In this document: positions 1-8,155 of the stretch, in pieces
Position numbering within the stretch: the first letter of the stretch is position 1
Layout of the letters: each line of letters opens with the position of its first letter
Assembly (NCBI RefSeq): GCF_000702945.1
Contig: NZ_JNLE01000003.1
Coordinates: forward strand, 4,511,501-4,575,500
Length of the DNA: 64,000 nucleotides
Direction: 5' to 3'
Source: Clostridium sp. KNHs205
Lineage (GTDB): Bacteria; Bacillota; Clostridia; Lachnospirales; Lachnospiraceae
Notes under the pieces: model-generated
What the model was told of the DNA's origin: nothing
Database searches by the model: none
The model's input: the letters and a program-made list of their open reading frames with translations, nothing else
Position numbers and translations under genes: made by a program

Positions 1-166
1 CCGGAATACCTGGCAGGGTTCCAATAATATATTGTAACTTTTCTCCTTCTGTATTAATAATATGACTTAATCGCAACTCTTCCATAGCAATGGAAGACAA
101 TATCTGATTTATAACATCTTCCCTTGTGAAAGCGGGGCTTATGACAGGAAAACTGGGCTGAGACAT
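1..166 (-). CDS. Collagen-like surface protein, N-terminal part only
   Basis: The gene runs off the left edge, so only the first 55 residues are visible. They begin MSQPSFPVISPAFTRED and continue with ILSSIAMEELRLSHIINTEG. This matches residue for residue in pattern the first 45 residues of the collagen-like protein at 2643-4070 (ILASIALEEVGLSHIINAEG), so the two are paralogues. No collagen triplets fall inside the window, and their presence further left is inferred. The start is an ATG behind a GGGGGA ribosome site 6 bases away. It lies just downstream of the glycosyltransferase at 277-1371 in the same direction. A hairpin sits between the two genes at 196-222. Likely role: spore or exosporium surface filament. 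Confidence 0.7.
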   Translation of the reverse strand, partial: MSQPSFPVISPAFTREDVINQILSSIAMEELRLSHIINTEGEKLQYIIGTLPGIP

Positions 167-276
167 TTTAAATCCCCCTTATTTTGATAATATTTGCATA
201 TAGCAGAAATCTGCTTTTATGCAGTTAATATAAAGAGTGAATTTTCCATAAACTAATCAGGTCGTGATTATCACTC

Positions 277-1371
277 TTAAGCCGTATATTCCTTAAGCCG
301 TTCTTCGGCTTCTGGAAATTCAGTCTGGTAAAGTAATGCCTGCCTGTAGGCTTCCAATGCATACTCCTTTTCTCCGCACATCCTATACGCCTCACCCATA
401 TAATAATAGGCAAGAAAAGTACCGCTGCCGTATTTTATAAGATAATTCGGGTTATCCTCTCCTAAAAGAATACAGTAAGAAAAGGCTTTCACTGCTTCCT
501 TATATAGATTTAACCTGAACAATACAATTCCTCTGTAAAAATGAAGTTCTACATAATCCGGAAATAAACTGATGGCTCTTTCAATCCCCTCATTTACATT
601 TTCCGTGTTACCACATGTTATCAAAAGATCATATTTTAGATTATATAAATATGATGGGGGCACTTTACCCTTAGATAAAAATCCTAATATGGAGAAGTTA
701 ATAAATTCAAGAGATTTCTTCATATCCCCTAAGCGGTACAATTCAGCTGCTATATGATAATCCAGCCACGGATTTTCCCTGTCATTTTCCTTAGCCTTCA
801 GACAGAGGCTTAAGTTCCTGATACTTTTCTCCTTCAGATGAAGCTCTGTATATCCATAATGATACAGCTCTATAACATCGGTAATTTCTTTCGATTGGAG
901 TTCATTTCCTTTCCTGTCCACCAATTTCTCATGAATGATTCCCTGAAATTGATATCCAGCTTTTCTTTGAAACAGCCTGATATGATATGATATATAATAC
1001 CGGCCTTTTCCCTCCTCCATAGAGTTCATAAAATGCAGCATTCTGACTGTGTACGATTTACAGCGTTTCTTTGATAACTTTTGCTGCAAAAGTTTACGGT
1101 CCTTTAGAATCAGTCTCTCATCTGCATCCAGCCATAATATCCAGTCACAGGTAGCCTTCTCGATACATTGATTTCTTGCCAGACTAAAATCCTCCTGCCA
1201 CTCTGCTTCATATACCTGATCCGTATAATGGGAACAAAGTTCCTTCGTCCGGTCAGTAGAACCGGTGTCCAGGATTATAATCTCATCAACCAGATGTTTT
1301 ACACTCTCAAGACAAGCTTCAATATACTCTTCTTCATTTCTTACTATCATACAAAGACTTACAGTAGACAT
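277..1371 (-). CDS. Family 2 glycosyltransferase with TPR-like C-terminus
   Basis: The N-terminal 200 residues form a GT-A glycosyltransferase domain. It starts STVSLCMIVRNEEE, has the nucleotide-binding DEIIILDTGSTDRT stretch, and a WLDADE metal-binding DxD motif near residue 85. The C-terminal half is helical with repeated aromatic and Leu positions, as in tetratricopeptide repeats (for example EALEAYRQALLYQTEFPEA near the end). Proteins of this build often glycosylate surface or peptide substrates. The neighbouring collagen-like genes make those proteins the obvious acceptors, but this is inference. The ATG at 1371 is preferred over the one five codons upstream, because AAGGA lies 7 bases before it. 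It is paralogous to, and divergent from, the gene at 1530. Confidence 0.8.
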   Translation of the reverse strand: MSTVSLCMIVRNEEEYIEACLESVKHLVDEIIILDTGSTDRTKELCSHYTDQVYEAEWQEDFSLARNQCIEKATCDWILWLDADERLILKDRKLLQQKLSKKRCKSYTVRMLHFMNSMEEGKGRYYISYHIRLFQRKAGYQFQGIIHEKLVDRKGNELQSKEITDVIELYHYGYTELHLKEKSIRNLSLCLKAKENDRENPWLDYHIAAELYRLGDMKKSLEFINFSILGFLSKGKVPPSYLYNLKYDLLITCGNTENVNEGIERAISLFPDYVELHFYRGIVLFRLNLYKEAVKAFSYCILLGEDNPNYLIKYGSGTFLAYYYMGEAYRMCGEKEYALEAYRQALLYQTEFPEAEERLKEYTA

Positions 1372-1492
1372 CTGACTATCCTTCAATCAATAGGATTTAT
1401 ACCATTTTATGTCCATAGCCTGTAATGGTTACCAAAAAGTTTTACAAAATATAAGTTTTTTCAATTTTGCATTCACTTCCAGGTGATTTCAC

Positions 1493-1500
1493 CATATAAT
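1493..1500 (+). promoter_or_regulatory. Possible sporulation-sigma -10 element
   Basis: CATATAAT fits the SigE-type -10 consensus CATAYAHT and lies 30 bases before the glycosyltransferase start at 1530. No convincing -35 is visible, so this is only suggestive. Mother-cell expression would fit a spore-surface glycosylation locus. Confidence 0.25.
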
Positions 1501-1529
1501 GTAACAATAATATTTTTTAAGGACGTACA

Positions 1530-2615
1530 ATGGTAACAATAAGCCTGGCTATGATTGTTAAAAACGAAGAAAGAAATATCAGAAGATGCCTGAATTCAGT
1601 TTCCAGCATTGTGGATGAGATTATAATAGTGGATACCGGCTCCAAAGATAAAACCAAGGAAATCTGTTCACTTTATACGGATAAGGTGTATGATTTTAAA
1701 TGGATAGATGATTTTTCTGCAGCCAGAAACTATTCCTATGAGCTTGCGACCATGGAATATATTTTATGGCTTGATGCAGATGATTTCCTGCTGCCTGAGG
1801 ATGCCATAAAACTTAAAAAATTAAAGAAGAATATGACCACCGATTACAATGCTATCATGATGAAATATGTAACAGGCTTAGATTATAAAGGCAATGAGAC
1901 TTTCTCTTATTACCGTGAACGTCTGACCAAAAAAAGCTGCAACTTTCAATGGAATGAACCCGTACATGAATATCTTGCTACCAGCGGACCAGTATCTGAA
2001 AGCAGTATCCGTATTATTCATGGTAAAAAACCGGAAGCAGCCGTTAAAAGCAGCCGCAACATTAAAATATACGAGAAGCATCTAAAAGAAAAAGGTTATC
2101 TTTCTCCAAGAGGAATTTACTATTACGCCAGAGAGTTAAAAGACCATAACAGATTAAAAGAAGCTATCAACCAATATGAGCTATTTCTGGATACAGGTAT
2201 GGGTTGGGTCGAAGACAATATCGCTGCCTGCAGTGACATGGCCAAATGCTATTTTCAATTAAATCTTGATAAACTCGCTCTTACCAGTCTCTTTAAGAGC
2301 TTTCTTTATGACACCCCTCGTGCTGAAGTTTGCTGTCAAATCGGCTATCACTATCAGGAAAAAGAAGAATATGAAAGGGCTATCTACTGGTTTCAATTTA
2401 TTCTGACCTTAAAGAAACCCAAAAATTGCTGGGGTTTTCTGCAGCCTGACTGCTGGGCATATATTCCTCTTATCGAATGCGCTGTCTGCTACGACCGTTT
2501 AGGTGATTATAAAAAAGCACTTCAGTTTAACAAAAGAGCTTTAAAACAGAAACCCGATTCTGTTCAGGCCATAAGAAACCAGGAATATTTACAGAAGAAG
2601 CTGTCTGCTCTGTAA
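1530..2615 (+). CDS. Family 2 glycosyltransferase with TPR-like C-terminus
   Basis: This is a 361-residue paralogue of the divergent gene at 277-1371. It opens VTISLAMIVKNEERN, carries DEIIIVDTGSKDKT and has a WLDADD metal-binding motif near residue 85. From about residue 195 it becomes TPR-like (LKEAINQYELFLDTG; YKKALQFNKRALKQKPDS). The start is an ATG behind AAGGA. The collagen-like gene follows 27 bases after its stop codon, so the two are almost certainly co-transcribed. The likely job is to add sugars to Thr residues in the GxT triplets of that protein, as BclA-type exosporium proteins are glycosylated. The acceptor and sugar cannot be read from the sequence. Confidence 0.8.
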   Translation: MVTISLAMIVKNEERNIRRCLNSVSSIVDEIIIVDTGSKDKTKEICSLYTDKVYDFKWIDDFSAARNYSYELATMEYILWLDADDFLLPEDAIKLKKLKKNMTTDYNAIMMKYVTGLDYKGNETFSYYRERLTKKSCNFQWNEPVHEYLATSGPVSESSIRIIHGKKPEAAVKSSRNIKIYEKHLKEKGYLSPRGIYYYARELKDHNRLKEAINQYELFLDTGMGWVEDNIAACSDMAKCYFQLNLDKLALTSLFKSFLYDTPRAEVCCQIGYHYQEKEEYERAIYWFQFILTLKKPKNCWGFLQPDCWAYIPLIECAVCYDRLGDYKKALQFNKRALKQKPDSVQAIRNQEYLQKKLSAL

Positions 2616-2642
2616 GATTATATTATAGAAAGGAGGGTGTAG

Positions 2643-4070
2643 ATGTCCATTCCTAATTTTCCGGATATCAGTCCTGATATCACCCGGGAGAAGGCTCTTA
2701 CCATGATTCTGGCCTCCATTGCTTTAGAAGAAGTAGGACTGAGCCATATCATTAATGCAGAAGGCGAAAAAATACAATATGTTATAAATGACCTTCAGAA
2801 AAACACAGGTGACAGTGCCACTATTGAGGATATTCTTTGCGTTAATAAAAGTGTAGAATCTTTAATTGATGTGTTAATGCAACTACAGATTTTCCTAAAG
2901 AACAAAATGGAGCGGGTATTAGATGTTATGTGTGAAGAAATCGCTCCTACCGGGCCAGCTGGAGCTACTGGCCCCGCCGGACAAACCGGTGCCACCGGTC
3001 CCAGAGGACCTAAAGGAATAAAAGGTGAAACTGGACCAGCTGGAGCTACAGGACCTAAAGGCTCTACCGGAGCACAAGGGCCTGTCAGGCCTACGGGGGC
3101 TACCGGTTCTATCGGGGCTACTGGGGCTACCGGAGCTACTGGGGCTAAAGGCGATACGGGTACGCAAGGTCCTATTGGTCCTATCGGTTCTACCGGGGCT
3201 ACTGGTTCTGTCGGACCAGCTGGGGCTACCGGCCCTAAAGGTGAAATTGGTCCACAAGGCCCTATCGGTCCTACTGGAGCCACGGGGGTTACCGGCTCTA
3301 CTGGAGCTACTGGCCCTAAAGGCGAAATCGGCCCACAGGGACCTATAGGTCCTACCGGAGCCACGGGGGCTACCGGACCCACTGGAGCTACCGGCCCCAA
3401 AGGTGATACAGGTCCCCAGGGGCCTTACGGACCCAAAGGAGTTACAGGCGCAACCGGGCCTGCTGGTGTCACCGGAGCTACTGGTGCCAGAGGTGCTACA
3501 GGTTTTCCCGGGCCACGAGGAGCAAAAGGAGCAATGGGTAATACTGGTGCTACAGGTCCCAGAGGACCGCAAGGTATACCAGGGCCAATTTGCAATATCA
3601 CTACCTGTTTATCCTCTTATAAAGAGCGGCAGAGAGATTTTACCTGGAATTGTAAAGCACCTTTTATATGGACACAGGATTATCAATCCTGTAATTGTAA
3701 TAACAAGATATCTTCAGATGGCTGCTATATCTTTTTAGAACGCAATGCCTCTTATTCAATCTCTGTAAATATTAACATCCTATGGTTGAATACAACCGCA
3801 AAAAAAAATCTGGAAATCGCCGTTTGCTTAACGTGCAATAACCAGACAGTTGAAATATTCAGAATCTATAAACCATTTAACACTTGTGGAAATACACCTA
3901 TAACGATATCAGCCGGCAACTTTATTGTGAATACAAATCAATACCAGGAGAATCCTGCTTTGTTCATAAGCCTTTTATCACCGGCTGCAGTTGTTACTGG
4001 TCAGGCAGCGCTTTCCGTAATAGCACTCTCAACGCAAACCGATGAGAAACCTGATTATCATCCTTATTAG
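2643..4070 (+). CDS. Collagen-like (GXT-repeat) spore-surface type protein
   Basis: The 475-residue protein has three parts. Residues 1-100 form a helical N-terminal domain shared with the truncated gene at the left edge. Residues about 104-316 are Gly-X-Y triplets dominated by GAT, GPT, GPK and GPQ, with Thr frequent in the Y position. Residues 317-475 form a Cys-containing C-terminal domain likely to trimerise or cap the filament. Bacterial collagens of this kind (BclA type) build the hair-like nap of spores. One triplet is broken: residue 149 is Arg (AGG at 3087-3089) where Gly is expected. AAAGGAGGG lies before the ATG. Its TAG overlaps the stop codon of the convergent gene at 4067. GC is higher than in neighbours because of the Gly and Pro codons. 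Confidence 0.85.
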   Translation: MSIPNFPDISPDITREKALTMILASIALEEVGLSHIINAEGEKIQYVINDLQKNTGDSATIEDILCVNKSVESLIDVLMQLQIFLKNKMERVLDVMCEEIAPTGPAGATGPAGQTGATGPRGPKGIKGETGPAGATGPKGSTGAQGPVRPTGATGSIGATGATGATGAKGDTGTQGPIGPIGSTGATGSVGPAGATGPKGEIGPQGPIGPTGATGVTGSTGATGPKGEIGPQGPIGPTGATGATGPTGATGPKGDTGPQGPYGPKGVTGATGPAGVTGATGARGATGFPGPRGAKGAMGNTGATGPRGPQGIPGPICNITTCLSSYKERQRDFTWNCKAPFIWTQDYQSCNCNNKISSDGCYIFLERNASYSISVNINILWLNTTAKKNLEIAVCLTCNNQTVEIFRIYKPFNTCGNTPITISAGNFIVNTNQYQENPALFISLLSPAAVVTGQAALSVIALSTQTDEKPDYHPY

Positions 4071-4780
4071 CTTGAATAGTTCTCTAATACAGCATATAAT
4101 TCATCAAGATCTTTGATAAATATACCCTTTTCCAGATGAAGCCTGTCCTCCAGGGGAAGATTTTCAACAGCCACACCAGTATAATCGTACACTGTCTTCT
4201 GGTCACCGTAATAGGCTACAATATATCCATTAACTGCCTTTAAGTAATATTTGTACTCTACGGAATCCGAATTGTACGTTTTACGGAGAATAATCGAATC
4301 TTTTGAAAAGGATATCAGTTCAAAAGATATCAACCCTTTTTCAAATTCATTTAATGATAAATCCGCCTGATAATCTGTTAAGTAAGTAACAACCTCGTCT
4401 CTCGTAAGACCAATCAGATAACTTGGTGTGGGAAGCTCTTCTTCACTAAGCTGCCCTGATTTCATATCATAGGTCTGCAAAGTATACTGGGTAGAAGGTA
4501 AGACTGTATCCGCTATTGCACTGGCTGCTTCGGCATCCTCCTGCCCATCCTCTGTATCACTTGAAGCTCCTTGATCATTTGTTTTTGTATCGCCCTGTTT
4601 CACAGTATTTGTCAAATATCCCTGCTTCTCCAGTTCTTTAATCAAATCATTATTGCGTTCTACCGAACTTTCGTTAAAGTCTCTTAAAGCTTGTTTATAG
4701 CTGAAATAATAGGTGGCAGTAAACATGCACGCTATAGCTGAAAAAGTCAGGAAATAGGTAACTGCTTTTTTATATCTCAC
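4067..4780 (-). CDS. BofC-like membrane-anchored protein
   Basis: The protein has 237 residues from a GTG start with AGGAG 8 bases upstream; an in-frame ATG 51 bases earlier has no ribosome site. One N-terminal transmembrane segment (YFLTFSAIACMFTATYYFSY) is followed by a charged, low-complexity linker. A C-terminal domain of about 120 residues reads LPTPSYLIGLTRDEVVTYL and ends NGYIVAYYGDQKTVYDYTG...FIKDLDELYAVLENY. That pattern resembles the C-terminal domain of BofC, the forespore protein that restrains the SpoIVB protease in Bacillus. The assignment rests on remembered family features, so the function should be held loosely. The stop overlaps that of the convergent collagen-like gene. Confidence 0.55.
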   Translation of the reverse strand: MRYKKAVTYFLTFSAIACMFTATYYFSYKQALRDFNESSVERNNDLIKELEKQGYLTNTVKQGDTKTNDQGASSDTEDGQEDAEAASAIADTVLPSTQYTLQTYDMKSGQLSEEELPTPSYLIGLTRDEVVTYLTDYQADLSLNEFEKGLISFELISFSKDSIILRKTYNSDSVEYKYYLKAVNGYIVAYYGDQKTVYDYTGVAVENLPLEDRLHLEKGIFIKDLDELYAVLENYSS

Positions 4781-4848
4781 TGATATCACTCCTTTGCAAT
4801 AAGTATTCACCGTAAAAACAGGTTTATACATGTTGCAAAAGGATTGGA

Positions 4849-6513
4849 CTATAAAAGATGAAGCTTTACTGCAATCCGTGCCAATGTTCTTCCCATAGGC
4901 ATCTTAACGAGTTCAGTTTCTGTTACTGCTTTAAATACAAGCAGAAGCACACCGTAAACAATTACCGCAAATATAATAGCCAGCAGAGTGCTGATGGTAT
5001 TGCTCTTAACAGTATTATAACTAACCCAGTATACCAGATAGGCAACTCCTGCCATGAAGATCGAACAGCCTGTAGGAATAATAAAAGTCTTCTTAATCTC
5101 CTGTTTATAGCTTAACAGTCTAGCTACCGAAATCCAATTTAAAATACTGACGACTAAGGCAAATACAATATTACTGATTACCAGTGCATAAGCACCCAGT
5201 CCGGTAAACTGCAGCAGTAAATACAGAACGATAATATGTATACCTAAAGCTATGACAGAATGAATAACAGGAAGCCTCATTCTATTGATTCCTTGCAGAA
5301 CCGCATTGGTAAGTGTAGAAAAGGCATAAAAAACAACCGCAATGGAACCTATGGTAAGCATTCTTGCGGGAAGCAGGTTGGCATCCTTTAACAATAATCT
5401 AAGGATAGGTGACGCCAAAGCCGCTAAACCGAAAGCACTTGGTATTGCAATTAACATATTAAATTTTAAGGTATCGTGAACCTTTTCCTTCACTACCAGA
5501 TTAGCTCCTTCTTCTCTGGAGGTTACGATGCTTGGAACAATAGCTGCTGCCATGGCAGTTGCTATGGATATGGGAACATTAATAAGCATATTGTACTTAT
5601 TGGAATAGATGCCCCATAGTTCAGAACGCTGAATATCATTAAACCCTTTTCCGTCCAGTACATAGGAAAATACAGAACCATCCAGAAGAGAACTGATCTG
5701 ATATACGGTCTGACTTAATATAACCGGCAATACAGTAATTCCCAAAGCTCCAAATATTTCTTTCACCGTTTCTTTTGAAGCTCCTATATCCCTTCTTAAT
5801 TGCTTATCAACAATAGGCTTATATAATGCAAATATAAATGCCAGGAATAAAAGGGAAACAATGGCACCAATTAATGTACCGAGGGTACCGCCTGCTGCTC
5901 CATAGGCTGCTATTTTCTGTGAAGCACTGTGACTATGCATCAAATATGCAGCAGCTGCAACACTTATTACAGCATTTACGATCTGCTCAACAATCTGTGA
6001 AAACGAGGTTGGCAGCATTGTTTTCTTCCCTTGAAAGAATCCTCTTAAAACACCCATGATGGCAAACACCAGTATGGTAGGTGCCAGTACCTTTAAAGGT
6101 ATAGCCACCGCCGGCAGATTAAAGAAGGTTCCTGCCAGAAAATCAGCACCAAAATAAATTATCAGGGAGAACAAGGTTCCTGCTGCTATTGCAAAACCTA
6201 AGGAGCACATAAACACCATATAGGAATTGCGATACTGTTTCTTTGCATCTCTGGCTGCTACCAGCTTGGATACTGCCAGCGGAAGGCTGTAGGATGATAA
6301 TATAAGTGCAATATTATAGATATTAAATGCATATCCATAATACCCCATTCCTTCATCCCCGATTAGGTTGGTTAACGGTATCCGGTAGACTACTCCTATA
6401 ATTCTGGCAATCAGTGAGGTAGCTGCCAGAATACTCCCCTGAACTAAAAAGTTGCTGCTTTTGCTTTCTTGTTTACGCTTTGTTCCTTGGTAAGCACCAT
6501 TATTTGATTCCAT
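4849..6513 (-). CDS. MurJ/SpoVB-type polysaccharide or lipid II flippase
   Basis: This 554-residue integral membrane protein has about 14 hydrophobic helices and belongs to the MOP (MviN/MATE-like) exporter superfamily. After a short polar N-terminus it reads GSILAATSLIARIIGVVYRI and then NLIGDEGMGYYGYAFNIY, the usual opening of the SpoVB/YtgP/MurJ group in Firmicutes. Members move undecaprenyl-linked cell-wall or cortex precursors across the membrane. Whether this one serves vegetative wall or spore cortex cannot be told. AAAGG lies 12 bases before the ATG. It is followed by the BofC-like gene in the same direction. Confidence 0.85.
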   Translation of the reverse strand: MESNNGAYQGTKRKQESKSSNFLVQGSILAATSLIARIIGVVYRIPLTNLIGDEGMGYYGYAFNIYNIALILSSYSLPLAVSKLVAARDAKKQYRNSYMVFMCSLGFAIAAGTLFSLIIYFGADFLAGTFFNLPAVAIPLKVLAPTILVFAIMGVLRGFFQGKKTMLPTSFSQIVEQIVNAVISVAAAAYLMHSHSASQKIAAYGAAGGTLGTLIGAIVSLLFLAFIFALYKPIVDKQLRRDIGASKETVKEIFGALGITVLPVILSQTVYQISSLLDGSVFSYVLDGKGFNDIQRSELWGIYSNKYNMLINVPISIATAMAAAIVPSIVTSREEGANLVVKEKVHDTLKFNMLIAIPSAFGLAALASPILRLLLKDANLLPARMLTIGSIAVVFYAFSTLTNAVLQGINRMRLPVIHSVIALGIHIIVLYLLLQFTGLGAYALVISNIVFALVVSILNWISVARLLSYKQEIKKTFIIPTGCSIFMAGVAYLVYWVSYNTVKSNTISTLLAIIFAVIVYGVLLLVFKAVTETELVKMPMGRTLARIAVKLHLL

Positions 6514-6563
6514 TTCAATTTAAAACCTTTCAATTTATTTCTAAATAAGCCAAGCTTTTTCAA

Positions 6564-7652
6564 TTACTTCAGCATATTTATATGGTCTTCCCTGTCTACA
6601 GGAAACAATGCTATATAGGTTTTACCGGGATTTATGGTAAGCTCTTCTCCTGCTTTGTCATAATACCTCATCTTCTTGGTACTCTCATTTTTCTTCCAGG
6701 TTATATCCACGGCTTGTCCATTTGTAATATAATAACCTTTACCTTCAGCATTTTCAATATCCATGGTCTGATATCCGTTTTTATCTTTATTCCATTCCTT
6801 TACAAGCTGTACGATAATATTCTTATAGGCAAGCTGCTTGCCTGTGTTCTTATCAATATGAGCTTTATCAAACTGGAATCGTAAATAACTCTTTGATTCT
6901 TTGTCATAAGTGAGATAAGGTATGGAAAGGCTGGAAAAACCAAGCTCCACCTTATTAATCTCCTCGCCGTTTACTAAATCTGTATCTTTCTCATAGAATT
7001 TAAAATGGCCTTCGTAATCTGAACTGTATTCTGTCCTATAACCTTTTGCAGCAGTTCCTTTTAAGATACCTTCTTTTGAGGCAAAGGCATTGTGAGGGGC
7101 TTTTATAGAAGTATCTCTGTAGAATACGGTTTCTCCGATACCTGTTAAACCACTTAAATTATCAATACCCAACTCTTTGATCTTTTTCGTAGCATAAGTT
7201 GTTTCGCCGTAGTGTACATAGATCGCATTATATTCATCTGCCACACTTACAAAGTAATGTCTTGCACTGCGGACAGAACCGATTCTCTTTTCATTTAGTT
7301 CCTCATATATCCCCATTAACCTTGTAATACCGCCCTCAGCCAGAGCTTCATAAAGAATAGAAGCTTCTTCTGTTCCGCTTTGCGGGGATGCATATTCAAT
7401 ATTATTTAACATTACCGCATAAGGTCTTAATTTACCAACCTCCTCCGGCACCCATAAGCCCGTAAGCAGACTCTTCATCTCACCGTCATGATTTTCCACA
7501 GCTTCTGTTGGAGTTGCCGTAGGAGAAGGGGTATCCGTAGCAGCTTCTGTTGGAGCAGGAGTTGGAGTTATCTCTGAATCACCTTTATCCTTCTTACTGC
7601 AGCCCGCAATCAAGACCACTGCCAGTACTGCCAATAGCAAAAATTTTCTCAT
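6564..7652 (-). CDS. yerB: DUF3048 (YerB-like) lipoprotein
   Basis: This 362-residue lipoprotein starts MRKFLLLAVLAVVLIAGC, a signal peptide with an LIAGC lipobox, so it is anchored outside the membrane. A Pro/Thr/Glu-rich spacer (TPTPAPTEAATDTPSPTATP) follows, then the two-part DUF3048 domain (RPYAVMLNNIEYASPQSG; GSVRSARHYFVSVADEYNAIYVHYG). B. subtilis YerB has the same domain; its biochemical role is not established as far as I know. The ATG overlaps the ybeY stop as ATGA, so translation is probably coupled. GAGGG lies 7 bases upstream. Confidence 0.85.
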   Translation of the reverse strand: MRKFLLLAVLAVVLIAGCSKKDKGDSEITPTPAPTEAATDTPSPTATPTEAVENHDGEMKSLLTGLWVPEEVGKLRPYAVMLNNIEYASPQSGTEEASILYEALAEGGITRLMGIYEELNEKRIGSVRSARHYFVSVADEYNAIYVHYGETTYATKKIKELGIDNLSGLTGIGETVFYRDTSIKAPHNAFASKEGILKGTAAKGYRTEYSSDYEGHFKFYEKDTDLVNGEEINKVELGFSSLSIPYLTYDKESKSYLRFQFDKAHIDKNTGKQLAYKNIIVQLVKEWNKDKNGYQTMDIENAEGKGYYITNGQAVDITWKKNESTKKMRYYDKAGEELTINPGKTYIALFPVDREDHINMLK

Positions 7653-8155
7653 AGCATTTCCCTCGTAATTCCCAGCTTATCAAGTATTATACGCTGTTTC
7701 TCTTCCATTATCCTGCGCTCTTCTTCCTCCATATGATCATAACCGAACAAATGAAGCATACTGTGGGCAATCAGAAAGCCCAGCTCTCTTTCCTTGGAAT
7801 GTCCATATTCCTGAGCCTGTGCCGTAACCTTTTCAACAGAAACTATGATATCTCCTAAGAGCAGTTCACCGGTTTCCGGGTTGAAATAATCGTCAGAATT
7901 GTCTTCCAGATGAGAAAAGTCCGCCGGTGTTTCATAATCGACCATGGGAAATGATAAGACATCCGTAGGAGCATCTACCTCTCTATAGCTTTTATTTATA
8001 TTTTTTATTTCCTCATTATCGGTCAGAATAACATTTAGTTCAGCTTCATAGGGACAATCCTCTGTATCCATTGCCATATCCACTACTTTTGAAATAATGG
8101 TTTCATAATCTATTTCTAATTTGATCTCTGTTTCATATTCAATATTCAGTGTCAA
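7649..8155 (-). CDS. ybeY: Endoribonuclease YbeY (rRNA maturation)
   Basis: YbeY is a zinc endoribonuclease that matures 16S rRNA and takes part in ribosome quality control. The 168-residue protein has the signature HSMLHLFGYDH, whose three His residues bind zinc, and the conserved ADAPTDVLSFP-type stretch (EVDAPTDVLSFP) earlier. The start is TTG with AGGAGG 6 bases upstream. Its first 17 bases overlap the end of the upstream pgpH-like gene. The order phoH-pgpH-ybeY is widely conserved in Firmicutes, which strengthens all three calls. Confidence 0.95.
   Translation of the reverse strand: MTLNIEYETEIKLEIDYETIISKVVDMAMDTEDCPYEAELNVILTDNEEIKNINKSYREVDAPTDVLSFPMVDYETPADFSHLEDNSDDYFNPETGELLLGDIIVSVEKVTAQAQEYGHSKERELGFLIAHSMLHLFGYDHMEEEERRIMEEKQRIILDKLGITREML

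Noticed and set aside
2795..3572. Long frames on both strands inside the collagen-like gene
   Set aside because: They are by-products of the GC-rich triplet repeats; only the frame 2643-4070 has a ribosome site, sensible domains and a natural end.
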